A stretch of 64,000 bases of DNA from Ga0077530 sp046293075. Its GTDB lineage: Bacteria; Pseudomonadota; Alphaproteobacteria; Rhizobiales; Hyphomicrobiaceae. Below the pieces are notes generated by a model. That model worked only from the letters and a program-made list of their open reading frames with translations, did not search any database and was not told where the DNA came from. Where the stretch lies: NCBI GenBank assembly GCA_046293075.1, contig JBKBPL010000013.1, positions 36,577 through 100,576 of the forward strand, given 5' to 3'. Made by a program: the position numbers and the translations under genes. Below are positions 24,251-34,107 of this stretch, piece by piece. Numbering within the stretch: the first letter of the stretch is position 1; every line of letters begins with the position of its first letter.

Positions 24251-27225
24251 GCCCCGGGGGACGCTTGTCGACCGGCGGGCAAATCGACCGGACGCGGTCA
24301 ATCGCGTTCCGCTTCGACGGGCGGACCATGTCGGGCTTTGCGGGTGATACGCTCGCGTCGGCGCTGTTGGCCAACGGCGTCGGCCTCATTGGCCGTTCGT
24401 TCAAGTATCACCGCCCGCGCGGCATCCTCTCGGCAGGCAGCGAGGAGCCGAACGCCCTTGTCGAACTCAGGACCGGCGCCCGGCGCGAACCCAACACGCG
24501 CGCCACCACCGTCGAGCTGTTCGACGGGCTCGAGGCCCGGAGCCAGAACCGCTGGCCAAGCCTCGGCTTTGATCTCCTGGCGCTGAACGGCCTCGCGGGC
24601 GGTCTGATCTCGGCCGGCTTCTACTACAAGACCTTCATGTGGCCGGCAGCCTTCTGGGAGAAGGTCTACGAGCCGCTCATCCGCCGCGCCGCAGGCCTCG
24701 GGCGCAGTGCTGGCGCCGAGGATCCCGACATCTACGAGAGGGCCCACGCGCATTGCGATGTGCTGGTCATTGGGGGTGGGCCTGCCGGCCTCATGGCGGC
24801 GCGGACGGCAGCCCGGAGCGGTGCCCGTGTGATCCTGGCCGATGAAGATTTCGCGCTTGGCGGGCGGCTCAATGCCGAGCGCTATGAGATCGACGGCGCG
24901 CCAGCGGGCCAATGGGCCACGACGGCAGCCACAGAACTCGCGTCACTGCCGAATGTCCGCGTCATGCGGCGCACGACCGTTTTCGGTGTCTACGATGGTG
25001 GCACCTATGCGGCCCTTGAGCGCGTCAACGACCACGTCGCCGTACCGCCGCCGTTCGCACCGCGCCAGCGCATGTGGCGGCTCTACGCGCGACGCGCGAT
25101 CCTTGCCGCCGGCGCCCTTGAACGCCCCCTCGTCTTTGCGAATAACGACCGCCCCGGCATCATGCTCGCCGGGGCGGTGCGCAGTTACATCAATCGCTTT
25201 GCCGTAACGCCGGGCCAGCGCCTCGCCGTATTCACCACATGCGATGACGGCTGGCGGACGGCCGTGGATGCTGCCGCGGCGGGCATCAGTATCGAGGCGG
25301 TCATCGACAGCCGCGACGAGGTATCGTCAACGCTCGGCACCGCGCTCGCCGAGGGCGGTGCGCGCATCTTTCGCGGCGCCGAGGTCATGCGCGCGTTCGG
25401 CTCCCGGGCGGTCCATGCCATCGAAGTGCGCGACGCTTCAGGACGCATCAGCACGGTTCCGTGCGATGCGCTCGCCATGTCCGGCGGCTGGTCGCCGATC
25501 ACGCACCTCACGAGCCATCTCGGCGGCCGGCCAGTATGGAATGAAGGGCTCGCCGCCTTCGTGCCAGGCGCGCTGCCGCCGGGCATGAGCGTCGCAGGTG
25601 CGGCTCATGGCGTGATGTCTCTTGCAGCCTGTCTCGCGAGTGGTCGCGATGCCGGCGCGCGGGCCGTGGGTGAGCTTGGCCTGTCAGCGGGTACCACGTC
25701 GCTGCCCAGGGCCGAGGACGAGCCGGTCACGGTGCGGGCGCTCTGGCACATCGGCGGCGGCCGCGGGCCAGCGTTCGTCGATTTCCAGAACGACGTGACG
25801 GCGAAGGATTTCGGCCTCGCACACCAAGAAGGCTACCGATCCGTCGAGCTTCTGAAGCGCTACACCACGCTCGGCATGGCGACCGACCAGGGCAAGACGT
25901 CCAATGTGAACGGCCTTGCCATCCTCGCTGCCGCGCGCGCCCAGCCGATTGCGGCCATCGGCACGACGCTCAACCGCCCACCCTACACCCCAGTCGCCAT
26001 TGGCGCTCTCGCTGGACATCATCGCGGCAAGGATTTTCGCCCGACGCGGCTTTCGCCGCTGCATGAGTGGGCAAAAGCACAGGGCGCCTTCTTCATCGAA
26101 TCGGGCGCGTGGCTGCGCGCCTCGTGGTTCCCGCGTCCCGGCGAAAGCGACTGGCTTGAGAGCGCGACACGCGAAGTACGCGCCGTGCGCTCCGCCGTAG
26201 GCCTCACCGATGTCTCGACACTCGGCAAGATCGACATCCAGGGCCCCGATGCCGCAACGCTGCTGGATCGCGTCTACTGCAATACTTTCTCGACGCTGGG
26301 CGTCGGCCGCGCCCGCTACGGCGTGATGCTGCGGGAGGACGGCTTCGTCCTGGACGACGGCACCACGTCGCGGCTCGCGCCCGATCATTTCATCATGACC
26401 ACGACGACCGCCAATGCCCTCGGGATCATGCGCCATCTGGAGTTCTGCCATCAGTGCCTGTGGCCGGATCTCGACGTGCAGATGGCGAGCATCTCCGAAC
26501 AGTGGGCGCAGATGGCCATCGCGGGCCCGCGATCGCGCGACGTGCTCGTCCGCATCATCGATCGCCAGCACGACATCTCCAATGGCGCCTTTCCCTATAT
26601 GACGGCGGGAGAGATCTCCATTCTCGGCGGAACGCGCGCGCGCCTCTTCCGCATCTCCTACTCGGGCGAGCTGGCCTACGAGCTGGCGGTGCCGGCCGGC
26701 GTCGGCAGTACCGTGCCAGCTGCCATCATGGAAGCCGGCGCGGACCTCGGCATTCAGCCGTACGGCCTCGAAGCCATGGGCATCATGCGCATCGAGAAGG
26801 GGCACGTCGCCGGCAACGAGATCAACGGCCAGACCACTGCACGCGATCTCGGGCTCGGGAAACTCATGTCAAAGCGCAAGGACTATATCGGCCGGGTGCT
26901 CGCCGAACGGCCGTCACTCGTGGCGCCGGACCGCTGGGGTCTTGTCGGATTGAAGCCCCTCGATCGGACGGCGCGCGTTCGCGCCGGCGCCCACCTGCTG
27001 CCGATCGGCGCGGCAGCGACCACAGCCAATGATCTCGGATACGTAACATCGGCAGCGTTCTCGCCCGTGCTCGGCCACTGGATCGGGCTCGGACTGATCG
27101 CAGAGGGACCGGCGCGGCACGGCGCGCGCGTGCGCCTCGTCGACCTGCTGCGCGGCAGTGATGTCGAGGCCGAGGTCTGCGATCCGGTCTTCTACGATCC
27201 CAAAGGGGAGCGCCTCCATGGCTGA
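24247..27225 (+). CDS. soxA: Sarcosine oxidase alpha subunit
   Basis: The 992-residue alpha subunit binds NAD+ and, in the C-terminal aminomethyltransferase-like half, tetrahydrofolate. Domains in order are: an N-terminal ferredoxin-fold region (IAFRFDGRTMSGFAGDTLAS, FKYHRPRGILSAGSEEPNA), a pyridine-nucleotide oxidoreductase domain (CDVLVIGGGPAGLMAARTAA), and a GcvT-like part (VGLTDVSTLGKIDIQGPDAA, FRISYSGELAYELAVP). The ATG at 24247 overlaps the soxD stop and begins just before the conserved fold. soxG starts inside its last codons. Confidence 0.96.
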   Translation: MSPGGRLSTGGQIDRTRSIAFRFDGRTMSGFAGDTLASALLANGVGLIGRSFKYHRPRGILSAGSEEPNALVELRTGARREPNTRATTVELFDGLEARSQNRWPSLGFDLLALNGLAGGLISAGFYYKTFMWPAAFWEKVYEPLIRRAAGLGRSAGAEDPDIYERAHAHCDVLVIGGGPAGLMAARTAARSGARVILADEDFALGGRLNAERYEIDGAPAGQWATTAATELASLPNVRVMRRTTVFGVYDGGTYAALERVNDHVAVPPPFAPRQRMWRLYARRAILAAGALERPLVFANNDRPGIMLAGAVRSYINRFAVTPGQRLAVFTTCDDGWRTAVDAAAAGISIEAVIDSRDEVSSTLGTALAEGGARIFRGAEVMRAFGSRAVHAIEVRDASGRISTVPCDALAMSGGWSPITHLTSHLGGRPVWNEGLAAFVPGALPPGMSVAGAAHGVMSLAACLASGRDAGARAVGELGLSAGTTSLPRAEDEPVTVRALWHIGGGRGPAFVDFQNDVTAKDFGLAHQEGYRSVELLKRYTTLGMATDQGKTSNVNGLAILAAARAQPIAAIGTTLNRPPYTPVAIGALAGHHRGKDFRPTRLSPLHEWAKAQGAFFIESGAWLRASWFPRPGESDWLESATREVRAVRSAVGLTDVSTLGKIDIQGPDAATLLDRVYCNTFSTLGVGRARYGVMLREDGFVLDDGTTSRLAPDHFIMTTTTANALGIMRHLEFCHQCLWPDLDVQMASISEQWAQMAIAGPRSRDVLVRIIDRQHDISNGAFPYMTAGEISILGGTRARLFRISYSGELAYELAVPAGVGSTVPAAIMEAGADLGIQPYGLEAMGIMRIEKGHVAGNEINGQTTARDLGLGKLMSKRKDYIGRVLAERPSLVAPDRWGLVGLKPLDRTARVRAGAHLLPIGAAATTANDLGYVTSAAFSPVLGHWIGLGLIAEGPARHGARVRLVDLLRGSDVEAEVCDPVFYDPKGERLHG

Positions 27226-27823
27226 TCGCGCCATAAGCAGCCGGTCGCCGCTGGCGGCGCTGGCGACCCCGGGGCGGCGCGGCGCGGCGATGCCCGATCC
27301 AGGCGTGCGCATCCGCGAAGTCACGGATTTCGCCGCCATCGGTCTCACTGCACGACGCGGCAAGATCGGCGCGGTCACCGCGGTTCTCTCCCGCCATCTC
27401 GGCAGCCCGGTCGCCGATGGTGCAAGGCGCACAAGCGGCGGCGCTCTCGCCATTGCCGGAACGGCACCCGGACAGTGGCTGGCGGTCGGCCGCGGCCGAG
27501 GGGCGGCGGCACAGCTTGCGGCCGTGCGCGCCGATCTTGCCGGCCTTGCCGCGGTGACAGACCAGGGCGACGGGCGCGTCATCCTGGACGTCGCCGGTCC
27601 GCGGGCGCGCGATGCCCTTGCGAAGGGCATTGCGATCGATCTCGACGCCATCGCCTTCCATGTCGGGGACACCGCCCAGACCATCGTGGCCCATATCGGC
27701 CTGCAGATTGCCCTGATCGACGCGGCGCCCACCTTCGAGCTCATCTCGGCGCGCAGCACGGCGGAGAGCCTGTGGTCATGGCTCGTGGCCTCGGCCGCAG
27801 AATACGGTATTGAGGTCCATTGA
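27218..27823 (+). CDS. soxG: Sarcosine oxidase gamma subunit
   Basis: The 201-residue gamma subunit completes the B-D-A-G set. It has the weakly conserved GcvT-related fold of SoxG (GGALAIAGTAPGQWLAVGRG, VTDQGDGRVILDVAGPRARD, GDTAQTIVAHIGLQIALIDA, RSTAESLWSWL). It overlaps soxA by 8 bp. Position in the operon supports the call more than sequence alone. Confidence 0.92.
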   Translation: MADRAISSRSPLAALATPGRRGAAMPDPGVRIREVTDFAAIGLTARRGKIGAVTAVLSRHLGSPVADGARRTSGGALAIAGTAPGQWLAVGRGRGAAAQLAAVRADLAGLAAVTDQGDGRVILDVAGPRARDALAKGIAIDLDAIAFHVGDTAQTIVAHIGLQIALIDAAPTFELISARSTAESLWSWLVASAAEYGIEVH

Positions 27824-27892
27824 CCGGTATCAAGGCCGGACCGCACCGCCGGCCGCAAGGTTTTCGCGACGCCGCAACAGAGATCGAACCGA

Positions 27893-29254
27893 ATGGCCAC
27901 CAGCCAGCCCAGCACCTGGACGGACCTTGCCCTCGCCGAGCGGGCCGTGCCGCGGTACACGTCCTACCCGACCGCCCTGCAGTTCAAACCGGATATCGGG
28001 CCCGCGACCTATGTCGGCTGGCTCGCGGCACTTCCGGCTGATGCTTCGCTTTCCCTTTATGTCCACGTCCCGTTCTGCGCCGAGATGTGCGCCTACTGCG
28101 GCTGCCATACCAAGGTGGTGCGCCGCCGCGCGCCCATTGACAGATACCTCGCGCGCCTGCTCGCCGAGATCGACCTCATCGCCGATCTGACGCCGGCGCG
28201 CGGCATCCGTCGGCTGCACTGGGGAGGCGGCACGCCGACGACTCTCGGCGTGGACAGCATGCACGAGGCGGTCGGGCGCGTGGCGCGGCGCTTCGACCTC
28301 ACCCGCATGGGCGAGCACGCTGTCGAGCTGGACCCGCGCCATGTCGATGGCGATATCGCACGCGGTCTCGCCGGCATGGGCGTGACGCGCGTGAGCCTCG
28401 GCGTTCAGGATCTGAACCCGCACGTGCAGCAGGCCATCGGCCGCGTGCAGCCGTTCGAAGTCGTCGCGCGCGCCGTCGATGCCTTGCAGGGCGCCGGGAT
28501 CAGCGGGCTCAACATCGATCTTATGTACGGTCTGCCCGATCAAAGCGTGGAGGACCTCCAGCGGTCGATTGCCCGCGTGTTGGAGCTGACGCCGAGCCGC
28601 ATCGCCCTGTTCGGCTATGCACACGTTCCCTGGTTCAAGACCCATCAGCGGCTGATCTCAGAGAGCGCGCTGCCCGGTGCCGAAGCCCGTCTCGCGCAAG
28701 CACGCGCAGCCCTCGACGCCTTTACCGCGGCCGGCTACGTGCCCATCGGGCTCGATCACTTTGCGCGCCCCGACGATGCGCTCGCCAAGGCCGCACGGAG
28801 CGGGCGCCTCCATCGGAACTTCCAGGGCTATACTGACGACGACGCGGACGCGATCATCGGCCTCGGCGCCTCGGCAATCGGTCGGCTTCCCCAGGGTTTC
28901 GTGCAGAATGCGCCGGATTTCGGCGGCTACTTCCGAGCGATCGATGCCGCACGGCCCGCGACGGTGCGAGGCTATGCGCTCACGCCGGAGGACATCCTGC
29001 GCGGCGAAGCCATCGCCCAGCTCATGTGCCACGGCACCGTGGACCTCTATGAACTCACTGCAGCGCGCGGGGTGGACCCTGCCTTCTTTGATCGCGATCT
29101 CGTCAAGCTCGACGCGCTCGCCGCACTCGGTATGGTCGAGCTCGGCCGGCGCACCGTGCGGGTCACGGAGGCCGGGCGGCCATTCCTGCGGCTCGCGGCA
29201 GCGGCGTTCGATGCCCATCATGCCGCGCCGTCGCGCCACGCGCGGGCCGTCTGA
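27893..29254 (+). CDS. hemN: Oxygen-independent coproporphyrinogen III oxidase (radical SAM)
   Basis: HemN decarboxylates coproporphyrinogen III to protoporphyrinogen IX without O2, using SAM and a [4Fe-4S] cluster. The 453-residue protein has the true HemN arrangement VPFCAEMCAYCGCHT (Cys62, Cys66, Cys69 plus the following Cys71), the GGGTPT loop, RVSLGVQDLN and ALFGYAHVPW. That, with the N-terminal PRYTSYPTA, separates it from HemW-type homologues. It lies 69 bp after soxG, possibly co-transcribed but functionally unrelated. It suggests micro- or anaerobic haem synthesis. Confidence 0.94.
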   Translation: MATSQPSTWTDLALAERAVPRYTSYPTALQFKPDIGPATYVGWLAALPADASLSLYVHVPFCAEMCAYCGCHTKVVRRRAPIDRYLARLLAEIDLIADLTPARGIRRLHWGGGTPTTLGVDSMHEAVGRVARRFDLTRMGEHAVELDPRHVDGDIARGLAGMGVTRVSLGVQDLNPHVQQAIGRVQPFEVVARAVDALQGAGISGLNIDLMYGLPDQSVEDLQRSIARVLELTPSRIALFGYAHVPWFKTHQRLISESALPGAEARLAQARAALDAFTAAGYVPIGLDHFARPDDALAKAARSGRLHRNFQGYTDDDADAIIGLGASAIGRLPQGFVQNAPDFGGYFRAIDAARPATVRGYALTPEDILRGEAIAQLMCHGTVDLYELTAARGVDPAFFDRDLVKLDALAALGMVELGRRTVRVTEAGRPFLRLAAAAFDAHHAAPSRHARAV

Positions 29255-30352
29255 CTACCGCGATGTCGACTTGCTGCCGGGCGGATGCAGTGTGAACTGC
29301 AGCAGCAGATTGCGCTGAAGAAACCGGTTGAAGTTGTCATCCGACATAAGCGTGACGACCGTCTCGCCAGCGGGCCCCCTGTGGACGGCGACGGCCTCCA
29401 TGTTGTCGATCTCGTAGCTCATGTCCGCAAAGATGAGTGTCTCGCCTTCGATGACCCGACCGGGCTTGAGCTCGTCCGCAGGGAGCTGACGCAGGCGCAT
29501 CTTGACGCCCTCGCTCAAGCGATAGCGTCGCTCGAGGATCAGCACCGACCCATCCTCCATCGCAGCCGCACCGGTCAGTGCGAAGCCGCCGATGTCCTTA
29601 AGGGCCAGGCGCTGCGGCGCGCCCTTGCCAAGCAGCCACCCCGTGTGATGGTCGTTCGCATCGCGGAAATCCTCGGCAAAGGCCAGGATGGCGCCGCGAA
29701 AAGGCCCGCCACGCAGGATCGTGAGGGCCTCCAGGCCGCTGTTGCTCTTCATGCGGCGCGCCTCGGGCGGCAACGCGACGAGCCCTGTGGGCCGGCCAAG
29801 CGCACCATCGACGATCGGGTGGCGGGCGATGCGATGGTTGCGCTCGAAGGCGACGAGCGCCTCGCCACTCTTGAGCGTGCCGGAGAGCAGCGCAATCTCC
29901 TCCGCGTCGGAATCTCGTTTGCGGGTGAGTGGGCGGCCGTTGAGCCCGACTATGGGCCCCATGCGGGCCTTCTCGATGCCGATCGGCGCCCTGCCTGAAT
30001 AGGCGATCTCAGCAGAGAGCCAATGCCCTTCATCCGTAACGGCGAGAATGCGTCGCCCGTCCGGCGCGATGATGAGCCCCGAGAAACCACCGAAACGCGC
30101 ATCCGCCGAGGTCAGAACGAGACCGCCGCGGAATTCGAGGCGACCGAATTGCTTCGTATCAGTTGGGCCGCGCTGGAAGCTCTCCAGCCGTCGCGCCGAA
30201 ACCTCGACGGTGGATACGCCCGCCTTTGCCGCTGTGCTTTCGCGCTGTGCCGCGACCGGCGGGGCAAAGCCAATGACGATGCCGGCGGCCAGCGCGGCGA
30301 GCGCAAGGCCCGCCACAAAAGAGAACCGCGGACGAAGCATTCGATGTCTCAT
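29255..30352 (-). CDS. Exported esterase-like / phytase-like domain protein
   Basis: The 365-residue protein starts MRHRMLRPRF and has a signal sequence (FVAGLALAALAAGIVIGFA, then PVAAQ). The rest is a beta-propeller-like phytase-like domain (FGGFSGLIIAPDGRRILAVT, NSGLEALTILRGGPFRGAIL, DNMEAVAVHRGPAGETVVTL, the last being the family's C-terminal NFEA-type motif region). It is expected in the periplasm. The family's true substrate is poorly known, and phytase activity should not be assumed. I prefer the ATG at 30352, just before the signal peptide. Confidence 0.8.
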   Translation of the reverse strand: MRHRMLRPRFSFVAGLALAALAAGIVIGFAPPVAAQRESTAAKAGVSTVEVSARRLESFQRGPTDTKQFGRLEFRGGLVLTSADARFGGFSGLIIAPDGRRILAVTDEGHWLSAEIAYSGRAPIGIEKARMGPIVGLNGRPLTRKRDSDAEEIALLSGTLKSGEALVAFERNHRIARHPIVDGALGRPTGLVALPPEARRMKSNSGLEALTILRGGPFRGAILAFAEDFRDANDHHTGWLLGKGAPQRLALKDIGGFALTGAAAMEDGSVLILERRYRLSEGVKMRLRQLPADELKPGRVIEGETLIFADMSYEIDNMEAVAVHRGPAGETVVTLMSDDNFNRFLQRNLLLQFTLHPPGSKSTSR

Positions 30353-30451
30353 GGATAGATCTCGCCGAACTATGCCGTCCATCGCTTGAATGTAAAAAAC
30401 GCCGGCACTCCGCATGCCGGCGCGTGAAGCATACTTCACCACTGACGAAGA

Positions 30452-32341
30452 TTACCGCCGCGCACCCGCCACAGCAGGGCGGCCGCGGCCGTCGCCGCGC
30501 ATCGGCGGGCTCTCCTCGAACAGCTCGACGAGCTTGTCCGTCATGGCGCCGGCAAGCTCGCTCGGGTCGGTGATGGTCACGGCACGGCGGTAGTAGCGCG
30601 TCACGTCGTGTCCGATACCGATCGCGATCAGCTCCACAGGCGAACGGGTTTCGATCTCCTCGATCACTTGGCGCAGGTGCCGCTCGAGGTAGCAGCCTGT
30701 GTTCACCGACAGCGTCGAGTCATCGACCGGTGCTCCATCGGAGATCATCATCAGAATGCGGCGATGCTCGGGCCGGCCGAGCAGACGATTGTGCGCCCAG
30801 GCCAGCGCTTCGCCGTCGATGTTCTCCTTGAGCAGGCCCTCGCGCATCATCAGCGCCAGCGACTGCTTGGCGCGGCGCCAGGGTGCGTCGGCACGCTTGT
30901 ATACGATGTGGCGGAGGTCGTTGAGCCGGCCAGGTGCGGCCGGCTTGCCGGCGGCGAGCCAAGCCTCGCGCGACTGTCCCCCCTTCCAGGCCCGTGTCGT
31001 AAATCCGAGGATCTCGACCTTGACGCCGCAGCGCTCGAGCGTGCGCGCGAGAATGTCCGCGCAGCAGGCCGCAACCATGATCGGGCGCCCGCGCATGGAG
31101 CCCGAATTGTCGATCAGCAGCGTTACGACCGTGTCGCGGAAGTCCGTGTCGCGCTCGTGCTTGAAGGAAAGTGCGTGCATGGGGTCGATAACGACGCGCG
31201 TCAGGCGCGCTGTATCGAGCAGGCCCTCCTCGAGATCGAAATCCCAGGCGCGGTTCTGCTGCGCAAGCAGCTTGCGCTGCAGGCGGTTCGCGAGCCGCGC
31301 GACGGCACTCGAGAGATTGCGCAGCTCCTTGTCGAGGAACGCCCGCAGGCGCTCGAGCTCATCGGGCGTCGAGAGATCGGCCGCATCGATCTCTTCGTCG
31401 AAGGTCTTGTTGAAGACCTTGTAGCCGAAGCGCTCCGGGTCATCGAGGACATTGGTATTCGGGCGCCAGGGCTCGTTGGTCTCCGCGCTCTCGTCGCCCT
31501 CGGCATCGAGATCAAAGTCCTCGGTCTCGCCAGCATCGGACGCCTCGGTGGTCTCGCCCTCCTCGCCCTCAGCCTGCTGCTCGTCGTTCGGCTGCTCATC
31601 GGACTCGGCGCTGTCGGCGCTGTCCTGTGTCTCGGACTCGCCGCCATCGGGCTGCTGCTTGTCGTCGCTCTCGCCTTCCTCCTTCTCGCCGTCGGCCAAC
31701 TCCTCGGAGAGCTCGAGATCGCGCAACATGTCCCGCATCAGGCGACCGAACTTGGCCTGGCTACCTGCGGCCTCACCCATGCGTTCGAGGGTCGCAGCCG
31801 CGCGCTCCTCGATCCATGGCCGCCAGATGTCCACCAGTGCCTGCGCCGATGCCGGCGGCTTCAGACCGGTCAGGCGCTCCCGCACGATGAGGGAAAGCGC
31901 ATCCTCAATCGGTGCCTCGGCGCGCTCGGTGACATGGGCAAAGCGACCGTGGGCATACTGATCCTCGACCTTCGCGGTGAGGTTGGACGCCATACCCTGC
32001 ATGCGATTGCAGCCGATCGCCTCGACGCGCGCGCGCTCGACAGCTTCGAATACCGTGCGTGCGGGACCGGCCCCAGGCACGAGACGCTTGTGCAGCTTCT
32101 CGTCGTGCATGGCTGCCGTCAGGGCAAGGCTGTCGGCCCAGCCTCGGATGACCGCGATTTCCTTCTTGGAAGGCGCCCGCGACGGCTCCGGGAGCTGCAT
32201 AGCCTTGCCGTCGAGCTCGGGCTTGCCCGGCGCGAAGGTGACCTGCATCTCATCGTCGCCGGCGACGGCGCGCGCACACAGGCCGAGCACCCGCTTGAAG
32301 GGCTCGGTTGGGGCTTCTTTCTTCTTCGGAGGAGTAGCCAC
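30452..32341 (-). CDS. cobT: Aerobic cobaltochelatase subunit CobT (GTG start)
   Basis: CobT is one of the two AAA-type subunits that, with CobN, insert cobalt into hydrogenobyrinic acid a,c-diamide for aerobic B12 synthesis. The 629-residue protein has an N-terminal domain (TEPFKRVLGLCARAVAGDDE), a long acidic linker at about residues 220-310 rich in Glu, Asp and Ser, and a C-terminal von Willebrand A domain with the MIDAS motif DNSGSMRG. I place the start at the GTG giving VATPPKKKEAP, 26 bp after cobS. A longer upstream extension lacks family similarity. cobN is not in the window. Confidence 0.94.
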   Translation of the reverse strand: MATPPKKKEAPTEPFKRVLGLCARAVAGDDEMQVTFAPGKPELDGKAMQLPEPSRAPSKKEIAVIRGWADSLALTAAMHDEKLHKRLVPGAGPARTVFEAVERARVEAIGCNRMQGMASNLTAKVEDQYAHGRFAHVTERAEAPIEDALSLIVRERLTGLKPPASAQALVDIWRPWIEERAAATLERMGEAAGSQAKFGRLMRDMLRDLELSEELADGEKEEGESDDKQQPDGGESETQDSADSAESDEQPNDEQQAEGEEGETTEASDAGETEDFDLDAEGDESAETNEPWRPNTNVLDDPERFGYKVFNKTFDEEIDAADLSTPDELERLRAFLDKELRNLSSAVARLANRLQRKLLAQQNRAWDFDLEEGLLDTARLTRVVIDPMHALSFKHERDTDFRDTVVTLLIDNSGSMRGRPIMVAACCADILARTLERCGVKVEILGFTTRAWKGGQSREAWLAAGKPAAPGRLNDLRHIVYKRADAPWRRAKQSLALMMREGLLKENIDGEALAWAHNRLLGRPEHRRILMMISDGAPVDDSTLSVNTGCYLERHLRQVIEEIETRSPVELIAIGIGHDVTRYYRRAVTITDPSELAGAMTDKLVELFEESPPMRGDGRGRPAVAGARR

Positions 32342-32367
32342 GCCGCTAGTGTCCCGGTTCCGAAACC

Positions 32368-33384
32368 TCAGCTCAGCGCGACATTGGCGGCGCTCTCGGG
32401 CAGCTCCTCGCCGAAGCAGCGCTGGAAGAACTCCGCAACCAGCGGCCGCTCGAGCTCGTCGCACTTGTTGAGGAACGTCATGCGGAACGCGAAGCCGATG
32501 TTGCCGAAAATCTCGGCATTCTCGGCCCAGGTCAGCACGGTGCGCGGGCTCATCACCGTCGAGAGATCGCCGTTGATGAACGCCTGGCGCGTCAGGTCGG
32601 CGACCCGCACCATGTTGTTGACGATCTTCTTCTTGGCCTCGGTCTTCTGATACGCCTTCGCCTTCGAGAGGACGATGCCGACCTCGTCGTCGTGCGGCAG
32701 GTAATTGAGCGTCGCAACGATCGACCAGCGGTCCATCTGGCCCTGGTTGATCTGCTGGGTGCCGTGATAGAGGCCCGACGTGTCGCCAAGGCCGATCGTG
32801 TTCGTCGTCGAGAAAAGCCGGAACGCGGGATGCGGCCGAATGACCTTCGACTGGTCAAGCAGCGTCAGCTTGCCCGAGACCTCGAGCACACGCTGGATGA
32901 CGAACATCACATCCGGCCGGCCGGCATCATACTCGTCGAACACCAGCGCGACGTTGTTCTGCAGCGCCCAGGGCAGGATGCCCTCGCGGAACTCTGTCAC
33001 CTGCTTGCCATCCTTGAGCACGATCGCGTCCTTGCCGACGAGATCGATGCGGGAGACGTGGCTGTCGAGGTTGACCCGCACGCACGGCCAGTTGAGGCGC
33101 GCCGCGACCTGCTCGATGTGCGTCGACTTGCCGGTGCCGTGGTAGCCCTGGATCATCACGCGGCGGTTGTGCTTGAAGCCGGCCAGAATGGCGAGCGTGA
33201 CCTCCCGGTTGAACAGGTAGTCGGGATCGAGGTCCGGAACATGCGCATCAGCTTTCGAGTAGGCCGGCACCTCCATGTCGGAATCGATGCGGAACGTCTC
33301 GCGAACCGAGACGGTCTTGTCCGGAAGGCCGGGAATGCCGGCGTTAGCTGAAGCGCGCATAGTTTCGCTGTTCCGCAGGTCCAT
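32368..33384 (-). CDS. cobS: Aerobic cobaltochelatase subunit CobS (AAA+)
   Basis: CobS is the ATP-hydrolysing AAA+ ring subunit that works with CobT. The 338-residue protein shows Walker A GYHGTGKSTHIEQVAARLNW, Walker B ALVFDEYDAGRPDV, sensor FRLFSTTNTIG and AFRMTFLNKCDELER near the end. Two starts are possible, ATG 33384 (MDLRNSET) and ATG 33360 (MRASANAG); the second is nearer the usual CobS beginning. It precedes cobT in one operon and follows the J-domain gene by 75 bp. Confidence 0.95.
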   Translation of the reverse strand: MDLRNSETMRASANAGIPGLPDKTVSVRETFRIDSDMEVPAYSKADAHVPDLDPDYLFNREVTLAILAGFKHNRRVMIQGYHGTGKSTHIEQVAARLNWPCVRVNLDSHVSRIDLVGKDAIVLKDGKQVTEFREGILPWALQNNVALVFDEYDAGRPDVMFVIQRVLEVSGKLTLLDQSKVIRPHPAFRLFSTTNTIGLGDTSGLYHGTQQINQGQMDRWSIVATLNYLPHDDEVGIVLSKAKAYQKTEAKKKIVNNMVRVADLTRQAFINGDLSTVMSPRTVLTWAENAEIFGNIGFAFRMTFLNKCDELERPLVAEFFQRCFGEELPESAANVALS

Positions 33385-33459
33385 GGAATCGCCCCCACGT
33401 GCTGTCCCGCGACGGATCGCTGATGTCTTGGGGACGATCGAGTTTGGCTGATCGGCCGG

Positions 33460-34107
33460 TCAAACGAGACCCGCCTGTTTAAGGTAATTATAGGCTTGTA
33501 TGATCTCGCGCAACTTGTCTTCGGCCCCGCGGTCCCCGCCATTGGCGTCAGGATGGTGCCGTTTCACGAGCTCCTTGAACCGCGCCTTGATCTGCGGCCC
33601 ATGTGACGTTTCGGCCAAATCGAGGGTATCGAAGGCCTTGCGCTCCAGCGGCTTCAGTGCCCGGCGGGGGGCGTGGCCCGCGGTGCCATGCGTTATGGCA
33701 TCGCTGTCATCCATTATGCGATGAGGATCCCCCACGCCGTGGCGGGCGAAATGCGCATAGCGGCGGGCTCTCGCATTGCCGACGTTGGCCTCGGAAAGGT
33801 TGTCCGTACCCCCCCTATCGGCCCCCAGCCGCCACGTCGGGCGGTGGCCGGTGACGGCCCCCTTGCGGAAGTCCTCGACCTCAGCGTCGCTCATACCCGC
33901 GAAGTAGTTGTACGAGGCATTGAACTGCCGCACGTGGTCGAGGCAGAAGCGATAGTACTCGCCCTCTCGGCCGCGCCCTTTGGGGGCCTTGAAATCCCCG
34001 GCCGCAGTGCAGCCTTTCCACTGACAGACGTGCTTGGGCTCCTCCGCCCCACGGGGCACGGTCGGGCTGAGCCTGATCTGGTCGAAGTATTTCGAGTCGA
34101 GCTTCAT
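33460..34107 (-). CDS. J-domain (DnaJ-class) protein linked to cobS
   Basis: The 215-residue protein has a C-terminal J domain with the Hsp70-stimulating HPD triplet (VKRHHPDANGGDRGAEDKL). Its N-terminal part holds a CxWxGC...C pattern (HVCQWKGCTAAGDF and YYRFCLDHVRQFNASYNYF) that could bind a metal. There is no G/F or zinc-finger region, so it is a type-III J protein. Lying just upstream of cobS in the same direction is a recurrent alphaproteobacterial arrangement. A chaperone role for the cobaltochelatase is inference. Confidence 0.9.
   Translation of the reverse strand: MKLDSKYFDQIRLSPTVPRGAEEPKHVCQWKGCTAAGDFKAPKGRGREGEYYRFCLDHVRQFNASYNYFAGMSDAEVEDFRKGAVTGHRPTWRLGADRGGTDNLSEANVGNARARRYAHFARHGVGDPHRIMDDSDAITHGTAGHAPRRALKPLERKAFDTLDLAETSHGPQIKARFKELVKRHHPDANGGDRGAEDKLREIIQAYNYLKQAGLV

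Noticed and set aside
29255..30352. Calling the protein a true phytase
   Set aside because: Only the phytase-like propeller domain is evident, and family members have not generally been shown to hydrolyse phytate.
30608..32650. 680-codon open frame on the plus strand opposite cobT
   Set aside because: It is antisense to a complete, clearly conserved cobT. High GC and the acidic linker codons of CobT leave long stop-free frames on the other strand, and the translation has no family signature.
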